In this document: positions 5,466-12,418 of the stretch, in pieces
Layout: each line of letters starts with the position of its first letter
How positions within the stretch are numbered: the first letter of the stretch is position 1
Assembly (NCBI GenBank): GCA_030586765.1
Contig: JAUQZZ010000030.1
Location: 1-15,356 of the forward strand
DNA length: 15,356 nt
DNA from: Candidatus Brocadiales bacterium
GTDB lineage: Bacteria; Planctomycetota; Brocadiia; Brocadiales; Bathyanammoxibiaceae
Reading direction: 5' to 3'
Notes under the pieces: model-generated
The model's input: the letters and a program-made list of their open reading frames with translations, nothing else
Database searches by the model: none
Told to the model about the DNA's origin: nothing
Program-made: the position numbers and the translations under genes

Positions 5466-7610
5466 TTACTTGAATCTTTGAGCATCGAGAGGGACCGGAT
5501 AGTATCTCTTGAGTCTCAAGGAATTAGAGACCACAAGGATAGAACTAAAGGCCATGAACCCCGCCGCTATCATAGGGCTGAGGAGGCTTAGGGCGGCCAG
5601 GGGTATTGCAACGATGTTATAAGAGAAGGCCCAGAAAAGGTTTTGCTTGATAATACTCATGGTCCTTCTGCTGAGGGCTACAGCCTCGGCCACCTTCTTT
5701 ATGTCACCTTTTACGAGGGTGATTTGTGAGGCCTCCATAGCGATGTCTGTCCCTGTGCCTATGGCGAAGCTCACGTCTGCTGCGGCCAGGGCTGGGGCAT
5801 CATTTATTCCATCCCCTACCATGCCTACCCTCTTTCCCCTGCCCCGCTCATACCTGAGTTGGGCCACTTTTTCCTCTGGATTTAACTGGGCCATGAAGCG
5901 TTTGATTCCTACATCACGGGCTATCGCCTCGGCTGTTTCTTCGTGGTCTCCTGTGAGCATAACAGGTTCTATTTCCAGGGACCTTATCTCTTCTACGGCC
6001 TGTTTTGCCCTTTCCCTGGGGATATCCTGAAGGGCTAAGAGGGAGACTGCCTTTCCGTCCATGGCCGCATAGACCACTGCTTTAGCCTCCTTTTTTATCT
6101 CCCTGGCCTTATTCAAAAGGGGAGATGCATCTATATTGTTCTCTATCAACATCCTTTCGCCGCCGATGGTGAACCTTTGCCCGTTGCAGGTTACTTTAAT
6201 ACCTTCTCCAGTAATGGACTCAAAATCCTCCACGTCTCTAAGGGGTATCTGCCTCTGGGCCGCATACCCCAGGATAGCCCTGGCAAAGGGGTGCTCCGAA
6301 GGCCTCTCGCAGGAGGCTATAAGGGAGAGGATTTCTTCATCGGGGAGTTGGGAGACATTGTAGAAGTCAGTGATGGTAGGCTCTCCTTTAGTAATAGTTC
6401 CTGTTTTGTCAAAGAAGAGCGTTTCTATCTTGCATGCCTGTTCCAGGCTCTGGGCGTCCCTGATAAGGATACCTAGCTCGGCGGCCCTGCCCACCCCAAC
6501 GGTGACAGCGGTGGGAGTGGCCAGCCCCAGGGCACAGGGACAGGCAATGAGGAGGACGGCTATAGAGGCGCTTAGGGCCATAGCAAAGGGATGCCCTGTA
6601 AAGAGCCAGATGCTAGCGGTTAGAACAGCTATAAGAAGCACTACAGGGACAAAAATCCCTGATACCATATTGGCCAGGTTTTCTATGGGGGCCTTGGAAC
6701 TCTGGGCCTCTCTTACCAATCTTACGATATGGGCCAAGACGGTGTCTTCCCCCACCCTCCGCGTTTCAAAGATGAAGGAGCCCTCGTTATTTATGGTGCC
6801 GGCCTGGACTTCATCGCCTGGACCTTTCCTTATAGGCATGCTCTCCCCAGTGAGTAGGGATTCATTTAATGTGGTACGGCCTTCCAGTACTACCCCATCA
6901 GCGGGAATCTTTTCACCTGGTCTTACCCGTACCCGTTCCCCTTGGACCAGTTCCGCTACTAGCACCTCTACTTCTTTGCCATCCCTCAGGCATCTGGCCT
7001 TTTGGGGTGTCGAGGCCATGAGTTTCTCTACGGCCTCAGTGGTCTTGGCCCTGGCCTTCGACTCTAGGTGCCGACCCAGCAAAATTAGGGTTATTATCAT
7101 ACAGGCGGTCTCAAAATACAAGTCCTTTCCACCATATAGTATGCCTAATAAGCTATAGGTATAGGCGGCGCCACTGCCCATGGCTATAAGGGTGTCCATA
7201 TTTGCCCTCAAGAGCTTCAGTTGCCTTGCGGCACCTAAAAAGAACTCAGAACCCGCCCCTAAGACCACCACGGTAGCGAGCAGGAGTTGGAGATAGTCTG
7301 AGTAAGGGAACATCAGCATAAGCATAGATATGAGGAAGACTGGAATGGTTAGAAGGACGGAAAGGATGAGACGACTTCGGTGGGAGGTAAAGGCCTTAGG
7401 ATACCCCTTTTCAATGGTATAGCCCAGACGACTGACAGCCGATTCAAGGTCTTCCCTTCGTGCCCTTCCTTGGACGACGGCCTCCCCAGTGGCAAGGTTT
7501 ACTACAGTCTCCTCTACGCCTTCTATCTGACGAAGGGCATTCTCTATCCTTTGTGCGCAGGAGGCGCAGTGCATACCGCCTATGTGTAAGACCTCTTGGT
7601 TGCGGCCCAT
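5466..7610 (-). CDS. copA: Cu+-exporting P1B-type ATPase
   Basis: This 714-residue inner-membrane pump uses ATP to move Cu+ from cytoplasm to periplasm. One N-terminal HMA metal-binding domain carries GMHCASC at 12-18. The actuator motif TGES is at 254-257, the intramembrane CPC at 357-359 (ACPCALG), the phosphorylated aspartate D401 in DKTGT, the nucleotide-binding SEHP at 438-441, and the hinge GDGIND at 599-604. Copper specificity is supported by Tyr-Asn at 664-665 and MxxSS at 686-690 in the last two helices, the known CopA signature. All catalytic residues are intact and length is normal. The ATG is seven bases after the csoR stop, with GGGAG inside the csoR end, so translation is probably coupled and expression copper-inducible through CsoR. 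Confidence 0.97.
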   Translation of the reverse strand: MGRNQEVLHIGGMHCASCAQRIENALRQIEGVEETVVNLATGEAVVQGRARREDLESAVSRLGYTIEKGYPKAFTSHRSRLILSVLLTIPVFLISMLMLMFPYSDYLQLLLATVVVLGAGSEFFLGAARQLKLLRANMDTLIAMGSGAAYTYSLLGILYGGKDLYFETACMIITLILLGRHLESKARAKTTEAVEKLMASTPQKARCLRDGKEVEVLVAELVQGERVRVRPGEKIPADGVVLEGRTTLNESLLTGESMPIRKGPGDEVQAGTINNEGSFIFETRRVGEDTVLAHIVRLVREAQSSKAPIENLANMVSGIFVPVVLLIAVLTASIWLFTGHPFAMALSASIAVLLIACPCALGLATPTAVTVGVGRAAELGILIRDAQSLEQACKIETLFFDKTGTITKGEPTITDFYNVSQLPDEEILSLIASCERPSEHPFARAILGYAAQRQIPLRDVEDFESITGEGIKVTCNGQRFTIGGERMLIENNIDASPLLNKAREIKKEAKAVVYAAMDGKAVSLLALQDIPRERAKQAVEEIRSLEIEPVMLTGDHEETAEAIARDVGIKRFMAQLNPEEKVAQLRYERGRGKRVGMVGDGINDAPALAAADVSFAIGTGTDIAMEASQITLVKGDIKKVAEAVALSRRTMSIIKQNLFWAFSYNIVAIPLAALSLLSPMIAAGFMAFSSILVVSNSLRLKRYYPVPLDAQRFK

Positions 7611-7617
7611 TTAAGGA

Positions 7618-7917
7618 TTATCTCCCGAAATTCCTTAATACCTCCACGATCTCTTCTATCTTTTCCCTCTTGGCCTCTTCTTTGCCTGAACGTATGGCCT
7701 CTGTAACACAATGTTCAAGATGTTTTTTGAGTATTTGCTCTTGGACCCTGGCTATGGCAGCGGAGACAGACTGGAGTTGGGTAATTACATCCACACAATA
7801 CCTTCTGTCTTCTATCATCTTTTGCACACCGCGGATCTGACCTTCTATCCTTTTCAGCCTTATGAGCTGCTCATCATGGGGTACACCAATTTTATTGGTT
7901 GTAACGGTTCTTACCAT
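7618..7917 (-). CDS. csoR: CsoR-family copper-sensing repressor
   Basis: This small all-helical tetrameric DNA-binding repressor releases its operator on binding Cu+. From the ATG at 7917 the protein is 99 residues. The Cu-ligand triad is C41, H66 and C70, spaced 25 and 4 residues apart, exactly as in Mycobacterium CsoR (C36/H61/C65). The flanking sequences 'RLKRIEGQIRGVQKMIEDRRYC' and 'ILKKHLEHCV' are typical. The ATG at 7917 has GGAGGAG upstream and is preferred over a TTG at 7935, which would add six residues without a ribosome site. The gene is first in the copper operon and lies directly behind a promoter with a matching operator, implying autoregulation. RcnR/FrmR relatives lack this Cys-His-Cys pattern. 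Confidence 0.95.
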   Translation of the reverse strand: MVRTVTTNKIGVPHDEQLIRLKRIEGQIRGVQKMIEDRRYCVDVITQLQSVSAAIARVQEQILKKHLEHCVTEAIRSGKEEAKREKIEEIVEVLRNFGR

Positions 7918-7946
7918 AGCCTCTCTCCTCCACAATTTTTGAACTT

Positions 7947-7975
7947 ATTATACCATACCCCCCTAGGGTACGCAA
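7947..7975 (-). promoter_or_regulatory. Sigma70-type promoter of the csoR-copA-cus operon
   Basis: On the minus strand TTGCGT (7975-7970) and a perfect TATAAT (7952-7947) are 17 bases apart. Predicted transcription starts near 7940, about 22 bases before the csoR ATG. No other strong promoter was seen between here and the left edge, which supports a single long transcript. Confidence 0.8.
7956..7970. promoter_or_regulatory. CsoR-type operator in the promoter spacer
   Basis: TACCCCCCTAGGGTA (plus strand) is a G/C-tract pseudo-palindrome TACCC-n5-GGGTA lying between -35 and -10. It closely resembles the Bacillus subtilis copZA operator as I remember it (TACCCTACGGGGGTA). Binding of apo-CsoR here would block RNA polymerase. 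Confidence 0.8.
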
Positions 7976-8058
7976 GAGTATTTTTAGAACTTCGCATGCC
8001 TTACTATTTGTATGGTTGTACGCTCTGCCAATTATTTAAAAAGTGAGATTGTTCTTCC

Positions 8059-8087
8059 TTGACTTTTGAAGAAGATTTTCTTAGGAT
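8059..8087 (+). promoter_or_regulatory. Promoter of the dksA/traR-like gene and lspA
   Basis: TTGACT (8059-8064) and TAGGAT (8082-8087) are separated by 17 bases. The predicted start is near 8094, giving a leader of about 58 bases. The region 7976-8058 between this promoter and the csoR promoter shows nothing further. Confidence 0.6.
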
Positions 8088-8151
8088 ATGGACAAGGAGG
8101 GGGTTAAAAATTTGCCTAAATGTTTTTCTTGCTTTATGTTGGAGGTAGGTT

Positions 8152-8535
8152 ATGAATGCCAAAGAAATAGCCAGCTTTAAGAAGATACTCCTTTCAATAA
8201 GGCAGAAGCTGGTGGGCAACGTCAATTCTATGGAAGGCGAGGCCCTGAAAAAGTCCCGCCAGGATGCCGCAGGAGACCTCTCCAACGTCCCCTTCCACAT
8301 GGCAGACCTCGGAACGGATAATTATGAACGTGACCTGATGATCCATCTGATCCAGAATGGGGAGGCGGAGCTGAGAAATATAGACGCTGCCCTGGAGAAG
8401 ATAGAAAAAGGTACCTTTGGGGTCTGCGACGTCTGCGAAAAGAAAATCAACAAGACCCGCCTTATGGCCTTACCTCACGCCAGGCTATGTGTAGAGTGCC
8501 AGAGAAAAGAGGAGCAGGAGGCTGGCACAGCCTAG
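8152..8535 (+). CDS. DksA/TraR-family zinc-finger protein
   Basis: This 127-residue cytoplasmic protein belongs to the family that binds RNA polymerase through its secondary channel (DksA, TraR, YocK). An N-terminal coiled coil (about 1-85) has an intervening hydrophilic loop. It is followed by a C4 zinc finger with C92-x2-C95 and C113-x2-C116 in 'GVCDVCEKKIN...RLCVECQ'. The start is supported by GGAGG seven bases upstream. The coiled-coil tip lacks an obvious DxxDxA motif as in E. coli DksA, although 'ADLGTDNYERDL' (51-62) is the usual tip of the shorter TraR/DksA relatives. It is probably co-transcribed with lspA, which begins four bases after its stop. Whether it is a true ppGpp-dependent DksA cannot be decided here. 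Confidence 0.9.
   Translation: MNAKEIASFKKILLSIRQKLVGNVNSMEGEALKKSRQDAAGDLSNVPFHMADLGTDNYERDLMIHLIQNGEAELRNIDAALEKIEKGTFGVCDVCEKKINKTRLMALPHARLCVECQRKEEQEAGTA
8519..8533 (+). other. Small hairpin between the dksA-like stop and lspA start
   Basis: AGGCTG-GCA-CAGCCT forms a perfect 6-bp stem with a 3-base loop. It lies between purine-rich GGAGCAGG (8511-8518) and the lspA ATG at 8540. lspA has no Shine-Dalgarno at normal spacing. Folding this hairpin would bring GGAG/CAGG close to the start. The effect is an inference. Confidence 0.45.
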
Positions 8536-8539
8536 TTAC

Positions 8540-9007
8540 ATGAGGTCTTACAGCCTTCTAGGCCTGGTAGCAGTCTCTGGGCTAGTTCTCGATCAGGCAA
8601 CTAAATGGGCGGTCTTTAATTATCTTAAAACCACTGAGAGAATCGAACTCACCCCTTTTCTGAGCCTAGTTCTCAGCAGAAATGAGGGTGGAATCTTTGG
8701 TTTAGTTAAAGGAGTAAATATCCTCTTTATCCTTCTTTCCCTTTTTGCTATGGCGATTCTTTTATGGGTCTACAGTCATTCCGATAAGACCCGTCTTTCT
8801 ACGAATATTGCCTTGGGGAGCATCTTTGCTGGTGCAGCAGGAAATCTTTTGGACAGGATTACATACCACTACGTGAGGGACTTTATAGACCTGCATCTTG
8901 AGACAAGGCACTGGCCCACTTTTAATCTGGCCGATGTGCTCATCTGCCTGGGGGTGGGGCTTATGGCCTTAAATACCCTGACTCCAGGCACTCTGCGGCC
9001 TCGGTAG
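8540..9007 (+). CDS. lspA: Lipoprotein signal peptidase II
   Basis: This inner-membrane aspartyl protease cleaves signal peptides from prolipoproteins after Lgt has added diacylglycerol. The 155-residue protein has four membrane helices. Family motifs are in order: 'LDQATKW' at 17-23, 'NEGGIFGL' at 48-55, 'GAAGNLLDR' at 98-106, catalytic D114 in 'VRDFIDLH', and catalytic D132 in 'FNLAD'. Length is normal. The ATG is four bases downstream of the DksA-like gene's stop, and translation is probably coupled. Its last 47 bases overlap the 3' end of convergent ilvE. A plain C-terminal tail (LTPGTLRPR) is encoded in the overlap. Confidence 0.95.
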   Translation: MRSYSLLGLVAVSGLVLDQATKWAVFNYLKTTERIELTPFLSLVLSRNEGGIFGLVKGVNILFILLSLFAMAILLWVYSHSDKTRLSTNIALGSIFAGAAGNLLDRITYHYVRDFIDLHLETRHWPTFNLADVLICLGVGLMALNTLTPGTLRPR

Positions 9008-9869
9008 CCTCAGGGCTCCTGATGAGTTCTCTGTATCTCTCTAACAGCTCCAGGGTGATTGGTCCTGGTTTCCCACTGCCCACAGTGCGACCATCTATCT
9101 TTACTACTGGAACGATTTCTGCCGCCGTACCCGTGAGGAAGCATTCCTCCGCCACATAAAGGTCATACCTGGTAAGAAATTCTTCCCTTACCACTAGACC
9201 CATCTTCTTTGCCAGTTCAATGACCACATCTCTGGTTATGCCTTTAAGGATGCCTGAGTTGGCATTGGGGGTGAGGAGTTCCTTTTTATTCACTATAAAG
9301 ATGTTTTGGCCGGTGCACTCTGCTACATATCCATCTATATTTAGCATGACGGCCTCCGTGGCACCTGAATTAAGGCTCTCTATCTTTGCCAGGATGTTAT
9401 TCATGTAGTTAAGACATTTGATCCTGGGATTAACGGCCTCAAAATGGTTCCTAACGGTAGCCACAGTAACAATGTCAATCCCTGTCTCATAAAGCTTTGG
9501 TGGGTAGAGCTCTATGGTATCTGTTATGATTATTATTTGAGGTTTCTTACACTTGCCTGGCTCCAGGCCCAGCTTTCCTTCACCCCGTGTAACCACGAGC
9601 CTGATGTAAGAGTCCTTGAGGTTGTTTGCCCTGAGGGTGAGGAAGACTGCCTCATGTATTTCTTTCTTGTTCATGGGGATCTTCAGGGAAATGGCCTTGG
9701 CGGAGTCGTAGAGCCTATCGATATGCTCTTTGAGTTTGAAAACCCTTCCATTGTAGGAACGTATCCCCTCAAAAACCCCATCTCCATAGAGCAGGCCGTG
9801 GTCGAAGACAGATATCTTTGCCTCTTCTTCGGGCAACAGTTCACCGTTAATGTAAACCTTAAGAGCCAT
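8961..9869 (-). CDS. ilvE: Branched-chain amino acid aminotransferase (class IV)
   Basis: This PLP enzyme interconverts branched-chain amino acids and their 2-oxo acids with 2-oxoglutarate/glutamate, the last step of Ile, Leu and Val synthesis. At 302 residues it has the normal length of the short bacterial IlvE. 'FDHGLLYGDGVFEGIRSY' (22-39) is the N-terminal substrate region, K151 in 'RIKCLNYMNNILA' is the Schiff-base lysine, E184 in 'AECTGQNIF' contacts the PLP pyridine nitrogen, and 'LTGTAAEIVPV' (245-255) is the phosphate-side loop. The KxLNYxxN pattern favours IlvE over D-alanine transaminase or aminodeoxychorismate lyase. AAAGGAG precedes the ATG, 25 bases after lolD. The C-terminus (about 15 residues) runs into lspA on the opposite strand. 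Confidence 0.92.
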   Translation of the reverse strand: MALKVYINGELLPEEEAKISVFDHGLLYGDGVFEGIRSYNGRVFKLKEHIDRLYDSAKAISLKIPMNKKEIHEAVFLTLRANNLKDSYIRLVVTRGEGKLGLEPGKCKKPQIIIITDTIELYPPKLYETGIDIVTVATVRNHFEAVNPRIKCLNYMNNILAKIESLNSGATEAVMLNIDGYVAECTGQNIFIVNKKELLTPNANSGILKGITRDVVIELAKKMGLVVREEFLTRYDLYVAEECFLTGTAAEIVPVVKIDGRTVGSGKPGPITLELLERYRELIRSPEATEAAECLESGYLRP

Positions 9870-9894
9870 CTACCCTCTCCTTTCCGAGGGACCA

Positions 9895-10599
9895 CTAGCC
9901 CACAATTATTCCGTCAGCTATTCGGACCCTTCTTTTCCCTATTTTTGCGAAGTCCTCGTCGTGGGTGACAATAACAAAGGTCTGACCCTTAGTTTCATTG
10001 AGTTTTAGGATTAATTTTTGAATTTCCAGTGAATTCTCTGTATCCAGGTTTCCCGTCGGCTCGTCACAGAAGACTATCCGAGGCTCGTTCATGAGGGCCC
10101 TGGCTATGGCCACCCTCTGCCTCTCGCCCCCAGAGAGTTGGTCGGGCCTGTGAGGGGCTCTAGGCTCTAATCCTACCAGACCCAGGAGTTCTGCGGCCCG
10201 GGCCATGCTGGCCTTCTTGACGTTGCGCCAGTTGGGGAGGGCATGCCCTATGAGTCCGGGCATCATCACGTTCTCTAGGGCAGTGAAGTCAGGAAGAAGG
10301 TGATAAAATTGAAAGATAAAGCCAAAATACCTGTTTCTCATCTCCGCCTGCTGCCTCGGGCTAAGTTCGCTTAGATTCTTTCCTCTGTAGATTACGGCTC
10401 CTGAACTGGGACTATCCAGTATTCCCAGGATATGTAATAAGGTGCTCTTACCCGCACCTGAGGGTCCTATTATTATGAGAATCTCTCCCTCGGTTACCTC
10501 AAGATTAATCCCATTAAGGACCCTTAATATATTCTTCCCTACCTTATACTCTTTATATACATCCCTGGCGTAGAGAATGACATTATCCTTGAGTCCCAT
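9895..10599 (-). CDS. lolD: LolD-like ABC transporter ATP-binding protein
   Basis: This 234-residue cytoplasmic ATPase is of the LolD/MacB class. Walker A is GPSGAGKST (45-53), the Q-loop glutamine is Q97 in 'FIFQFYHLLPDFTALENVMMP', the signature is LSGGERQ (155-161), Walker B is IVFCDE (175-180), and the switch histidine is H213. The 'FQFYHLLPDFTALENVMMP' segment is typical of LolD, which powers release of lipoproteins from the inner membrane to LolA. The ATG directly abuts the lysS stop (TAG-ATG), so it depends on lysS translation. In many related genomes lysS is followed by the permease lolC/lolE and then lolD; no permease is present here. It could instead serve another MacB/FtsX-type permease encoded elsewhere. 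Confidence 0.85.
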   Translation of the reverse strand: MGLKDNVILYARDVYKEYKVGKNILRVLNGINLEVTEGEILIIIGPSGAGKSTLLHILGILDSPSSGAVIYRGKNLSELSPRQQAEMRNRYFGFIFQFYHLLPDFTALENVMMPGLIGHALPNWRNVKKASMARAAELLGLVGLEPRAPHRPDQLSGGERQRVAIARALMNEPRIVFCDEPTGNLDTENSLEIQKLILKLNETKGQTFVIVTHDEDFAKIGKRRVRIADGIIVG

Positions 10600-12054
10600 C
10601 TAAGGTGTGGAATCCCCCCCTATTGGTCTTGAGGCTGGACGCAAGAGGGGAAAGAGGATTACATCGCGGATAGATGTGTTACCCGTAAGGACCATTACCA
10701 GCCTATCAATTCCCACGCCTAATCCCCCAGCAGGGGGCATACCATATTTAAGGGCCAGGATGAAGTCTTCGTCTATCTTTCCCCAACCTAATTCTTCGCC
10801 AGCCTGCTCCAGGAATCTCTTTTCCTGTTCCAGGGGCTCATTTAGCTCAGTGTAAGAGTTAGCCACCTCCATGGTGGCGATGTAAAGCTCAAAGCGTTGG
10901 GCCAACTGGGGATTGCCCTCGCAGAGTTTTGTTAAGGGACACAGGGTAGCTGGGTAGTTTATAACGAAGGTGGGGTCAATGAGCTTTGGTACAACGGCTT
11001 CCTCAAAGAGGCTGTTAGCTATAATATCCCGATGGACTCCCTGGGTCTTAAGTCCCAGCCTGGAGGCCTCCCTCACCAGACCTTCAGTGTCGTTAAAATC
11101 CACACCAGCATTCTCCTTAAGGAGTTCGCAGAAAGTAGCCCTTTTCCAAGGGGGGCTCAAATGGACGGTCTTTTCTCCAAAGGTTATCTCGTAATTACCG
11201 TTAAGCTCCATAACCAGGGAGCAGACCATTTCCTCTGTAAGATTCATCATGTCATTGTAATCCCCATAGGCCTGATAGGCCTCTAGCATAGTGAACTCTG
11301 GGTTATGCTGAGTAGATATGCCCTCGTTACGAAAGTTGCGGTTTATTTCATACACCCTCTCCATTCCCCCTACCAGTAGCCTCTTCAGGTAAAGCTCAGG
11401 GGCTATGCGCAGGTAGAGGTCCAAATCAAGGGTATTATGATGGGTGACGAAGGGCCTGGCTACTGCTCCCCCCGGGATAAGTTGCATCATAGGGGTTTCT
11501 ACCTCCAGGAAACCCCTTTCGTCAAAAAATCTCCTTATACCTTTAATTATCTTGACCCTATCCAGGGAGGTCTTCATGGCCTGGGCGTTGGCTATTAGAT
11601 CAAGGTAGCGCTGCCTGTACCTGAGTTCCACATCCTTGAGCCCATGCCATTTTTCAGGGGGCGGTAGTAGGGCCTTAGATAGCACTACGAGTTCTTCCAC
11701 CAGGATAGTTATCTCACCTGTTCTGGTCTTAAAGAGTGTTCCCTCTACACCTATAATATCACCGAGGTCAAGGAGCTGGAGTATCTCAAAGTTTCTTCCC
11801 CCTACAGTATCTAGCTTTATATAGAGTTGTATCTTTCCAGTCCAGTCCCTTATGTCTAGGAAGGCGGCCTTCCCGTGGGGTCTGATGCTTAAAATCCTTC
11901 CTGCAGCCCTTACTCGCTTGGTTTCCTCTGCTGAGTAGTTCTCAGTGATAGACCTTAAGTTTATTAGCTTGTCATACCTCTTTCCATAGGGGTCTATCCC
12001 CTTGGCCCTGAGTTTCTTAAGCTTCTCCAGGCGGTCTTGCTCAAACTTCTCCAT
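10600..12054 (-). CDS. lysS: Lysyl-tRNA synthetase, class II
   Basis: This cytoplasmic enzyme charges tRNA-Lys. The 484-residue form starts at the ATG at 12054. An in-frame ATG at 12096 lies inside the predicted -10 box and so cannot be on the transcript. An N-terminal OB-fold anticodon-binding domain (about 45-130) is followed by the class II core: motif 1 around P188 (VETPMM), motif 2 with 'FRNEGIS' (241-247) and 'NPEFTMLE' (251-258), the lysine-site segment 'NSYTELNEP' (399-407), and motif 3 'GGLGVGIDR' (443-451). Length and motifs are normal for bacterial LysS. No clear Shine-Dalgarno precedes 12054. It is the first gene of a lysS-lolD-ilvE transcript. Confidence 0.95.
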   Translation of the reverse strand: MEKFEQDRLEKLKKLRAKGIDPYGKRYDKLINLRSITENYSAEETKRVRAAGRILSIRPHGKAAFLDIRDWTGKIQLYIKLDTVGGRNFEILQLLDLGDIIGVEGTLFKTRTGEITILVEELVVLSKALLPPPEKWHGLKDVELRYRQRYLDLIANAQAMKTSLDRVKIIKGIRRFFDERGFLEVETPMMQLIPGGAVARPFVTHHNTLDLDLYLRIAPELYLKRLLVGGMERVYEINRNFRNEGISTQHNPEFTMLEAYQAYGDYNDMMNLTEEMVCSLVMELNGNYEITFGEKTVHLSPPWKRATFCELLKENAGVDFNDTEGLVREASRLGLKTQGVHRDIIANSLFEEAVVPKLIDPTFVINYPATLCPLTKLCEGNPQLAQRFELYIATMEVANSYTELNEPLEQEKRFLEQAGEELGWGKIDEDFILALKYGMPPAGGLGVGIDRLVMVLTGNTSIRDVILFPLLRPASRPIGGDSTP

Positions 12055-12094
12055 AGTATCGTCGCAAAGGGCAGGTTCATGTCTCAAAAAAGGC

Positions 12095-12122
12095 ATTCTA
12101 TCACGAAAATAAAGACTGTCAA
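12095..12122 (-). promoter_or_regulatory. Sigma70-type promoter of lysS-lolD-ilvE
   Basis: TTGACA (12122-12117) and TAGAAT (12100-12095) are 16 bases apart on the minus strand. The predicted start is near 12088, giving a leader of about 34 bases to the lysS ATG at 12054. The -10 box contains the first two bases of the upstream in-frame ATG. Confidence 0.8.
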
Positions 12123-12147
12123 GATGTTACCCTGACCCTCAAGCTTG

Positions 12148-12208
12148 GTAGACAACGACCTTTATGGTCGTTGGTGATGCTATCTACGAAGTAAACGTCG
12201 TTGTCTAC
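12148..12208. repeat. Nested inverted repeats with alternative pairing
   Basis: GTAGACAACGAC (12148-12159) is perfectly complementary to GTCGTTGTCTAC (12197-12208). Its inner part CAACGACC (12153-12160) is also perfectly complementary to GGTCGTTG (12166-12173) across a TTTAT loop. The left arm can therefore pair with only one partner at a time. No T-tract follows, so a simple terminator is unlikely. Confidence 0.75.
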
Positions 12209-12283
12209 ATGTGGTCTTCATGTTATGTCCGCCAAAAAGATAGGTGGATACGTAAGTAGCACCTCTAGAAAAAGTTGCATGTC

Positions 12284-12304
12284 GCCTATCCCCACAGGAT
12301 AGGC
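12284..12304. repeat. 8-bp stem hairpin
   Basis: GCCTATCC (12284-12291) and GGATAGGC (12297-12304) form a perfect stem around a CCACA loop. It is upstream of the plus-strand promoter at 12367-12395, and its function is unknown. Confidence 0.6.
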
Positions 12305-12366
12305 TCGCTAGCTTATCCAGAGTGTTACCCATATCCGTATACTTCACCGAGGTCAGAGAAAATTAC

Positions 12367-12395
12367 TTGACAGTCTTTTATGTGTCTGATAGATT
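12367..12395 (+). promoter_or_regulatory. Promoter of the YdjM-like gene
   Basis: TTGACA (12367-12372) and TAGATT (12390-12395) are 17 bases apart, with TG ahead of the -10. The predicted start is near 12402. The 13-base block CTTGACAGTCTTT (12366-12378) is identical to that of the divergent lysS promoter. Confidence 0.7.
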
Positions 12396-12418
12396 TTGGT
12401 TTTTTAAGAATTAGACCA

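Larger units (their letters stand above)
12123..12366. other. Non-coding intergenic region between divergent lysS and ydjM-like promoters
   Basis: No convincing gene is seen in this stretch between the two -35 boxes. It contains a nested inverted repeat (12148-12208) and an 8-bp hairpin (12284-12304), described separately. A 50-codon minus-strand frame (12180-12332) lacks a ribosome site and recognisable features. The stretch might be the relic of a mobile element or hold a structured RNA; neither is shown. Confidence 0.6.

Noticed and set aside
6370..7158. A 262-codon plus-strand frame opposite copA.
   Set aside because: Antisense shadow. The minus-strand CopA frame contains every P-type ATPase motif.
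12148..12208. Possible intrinsic terminator or CRISPR-like repeat.
   Set aside because: No T-tract follows the stems, and there is no regular repeat-spacer pattern.
12180..12332. A 50-codon minus-strand frame in the lysS upstream island, Arg-rich at its end.
   Set aside because: No Shine-Dalgarno, no recognisable motif, and inverted repeats run through it. Probably chance, although a transposase relic cannot be excluded.
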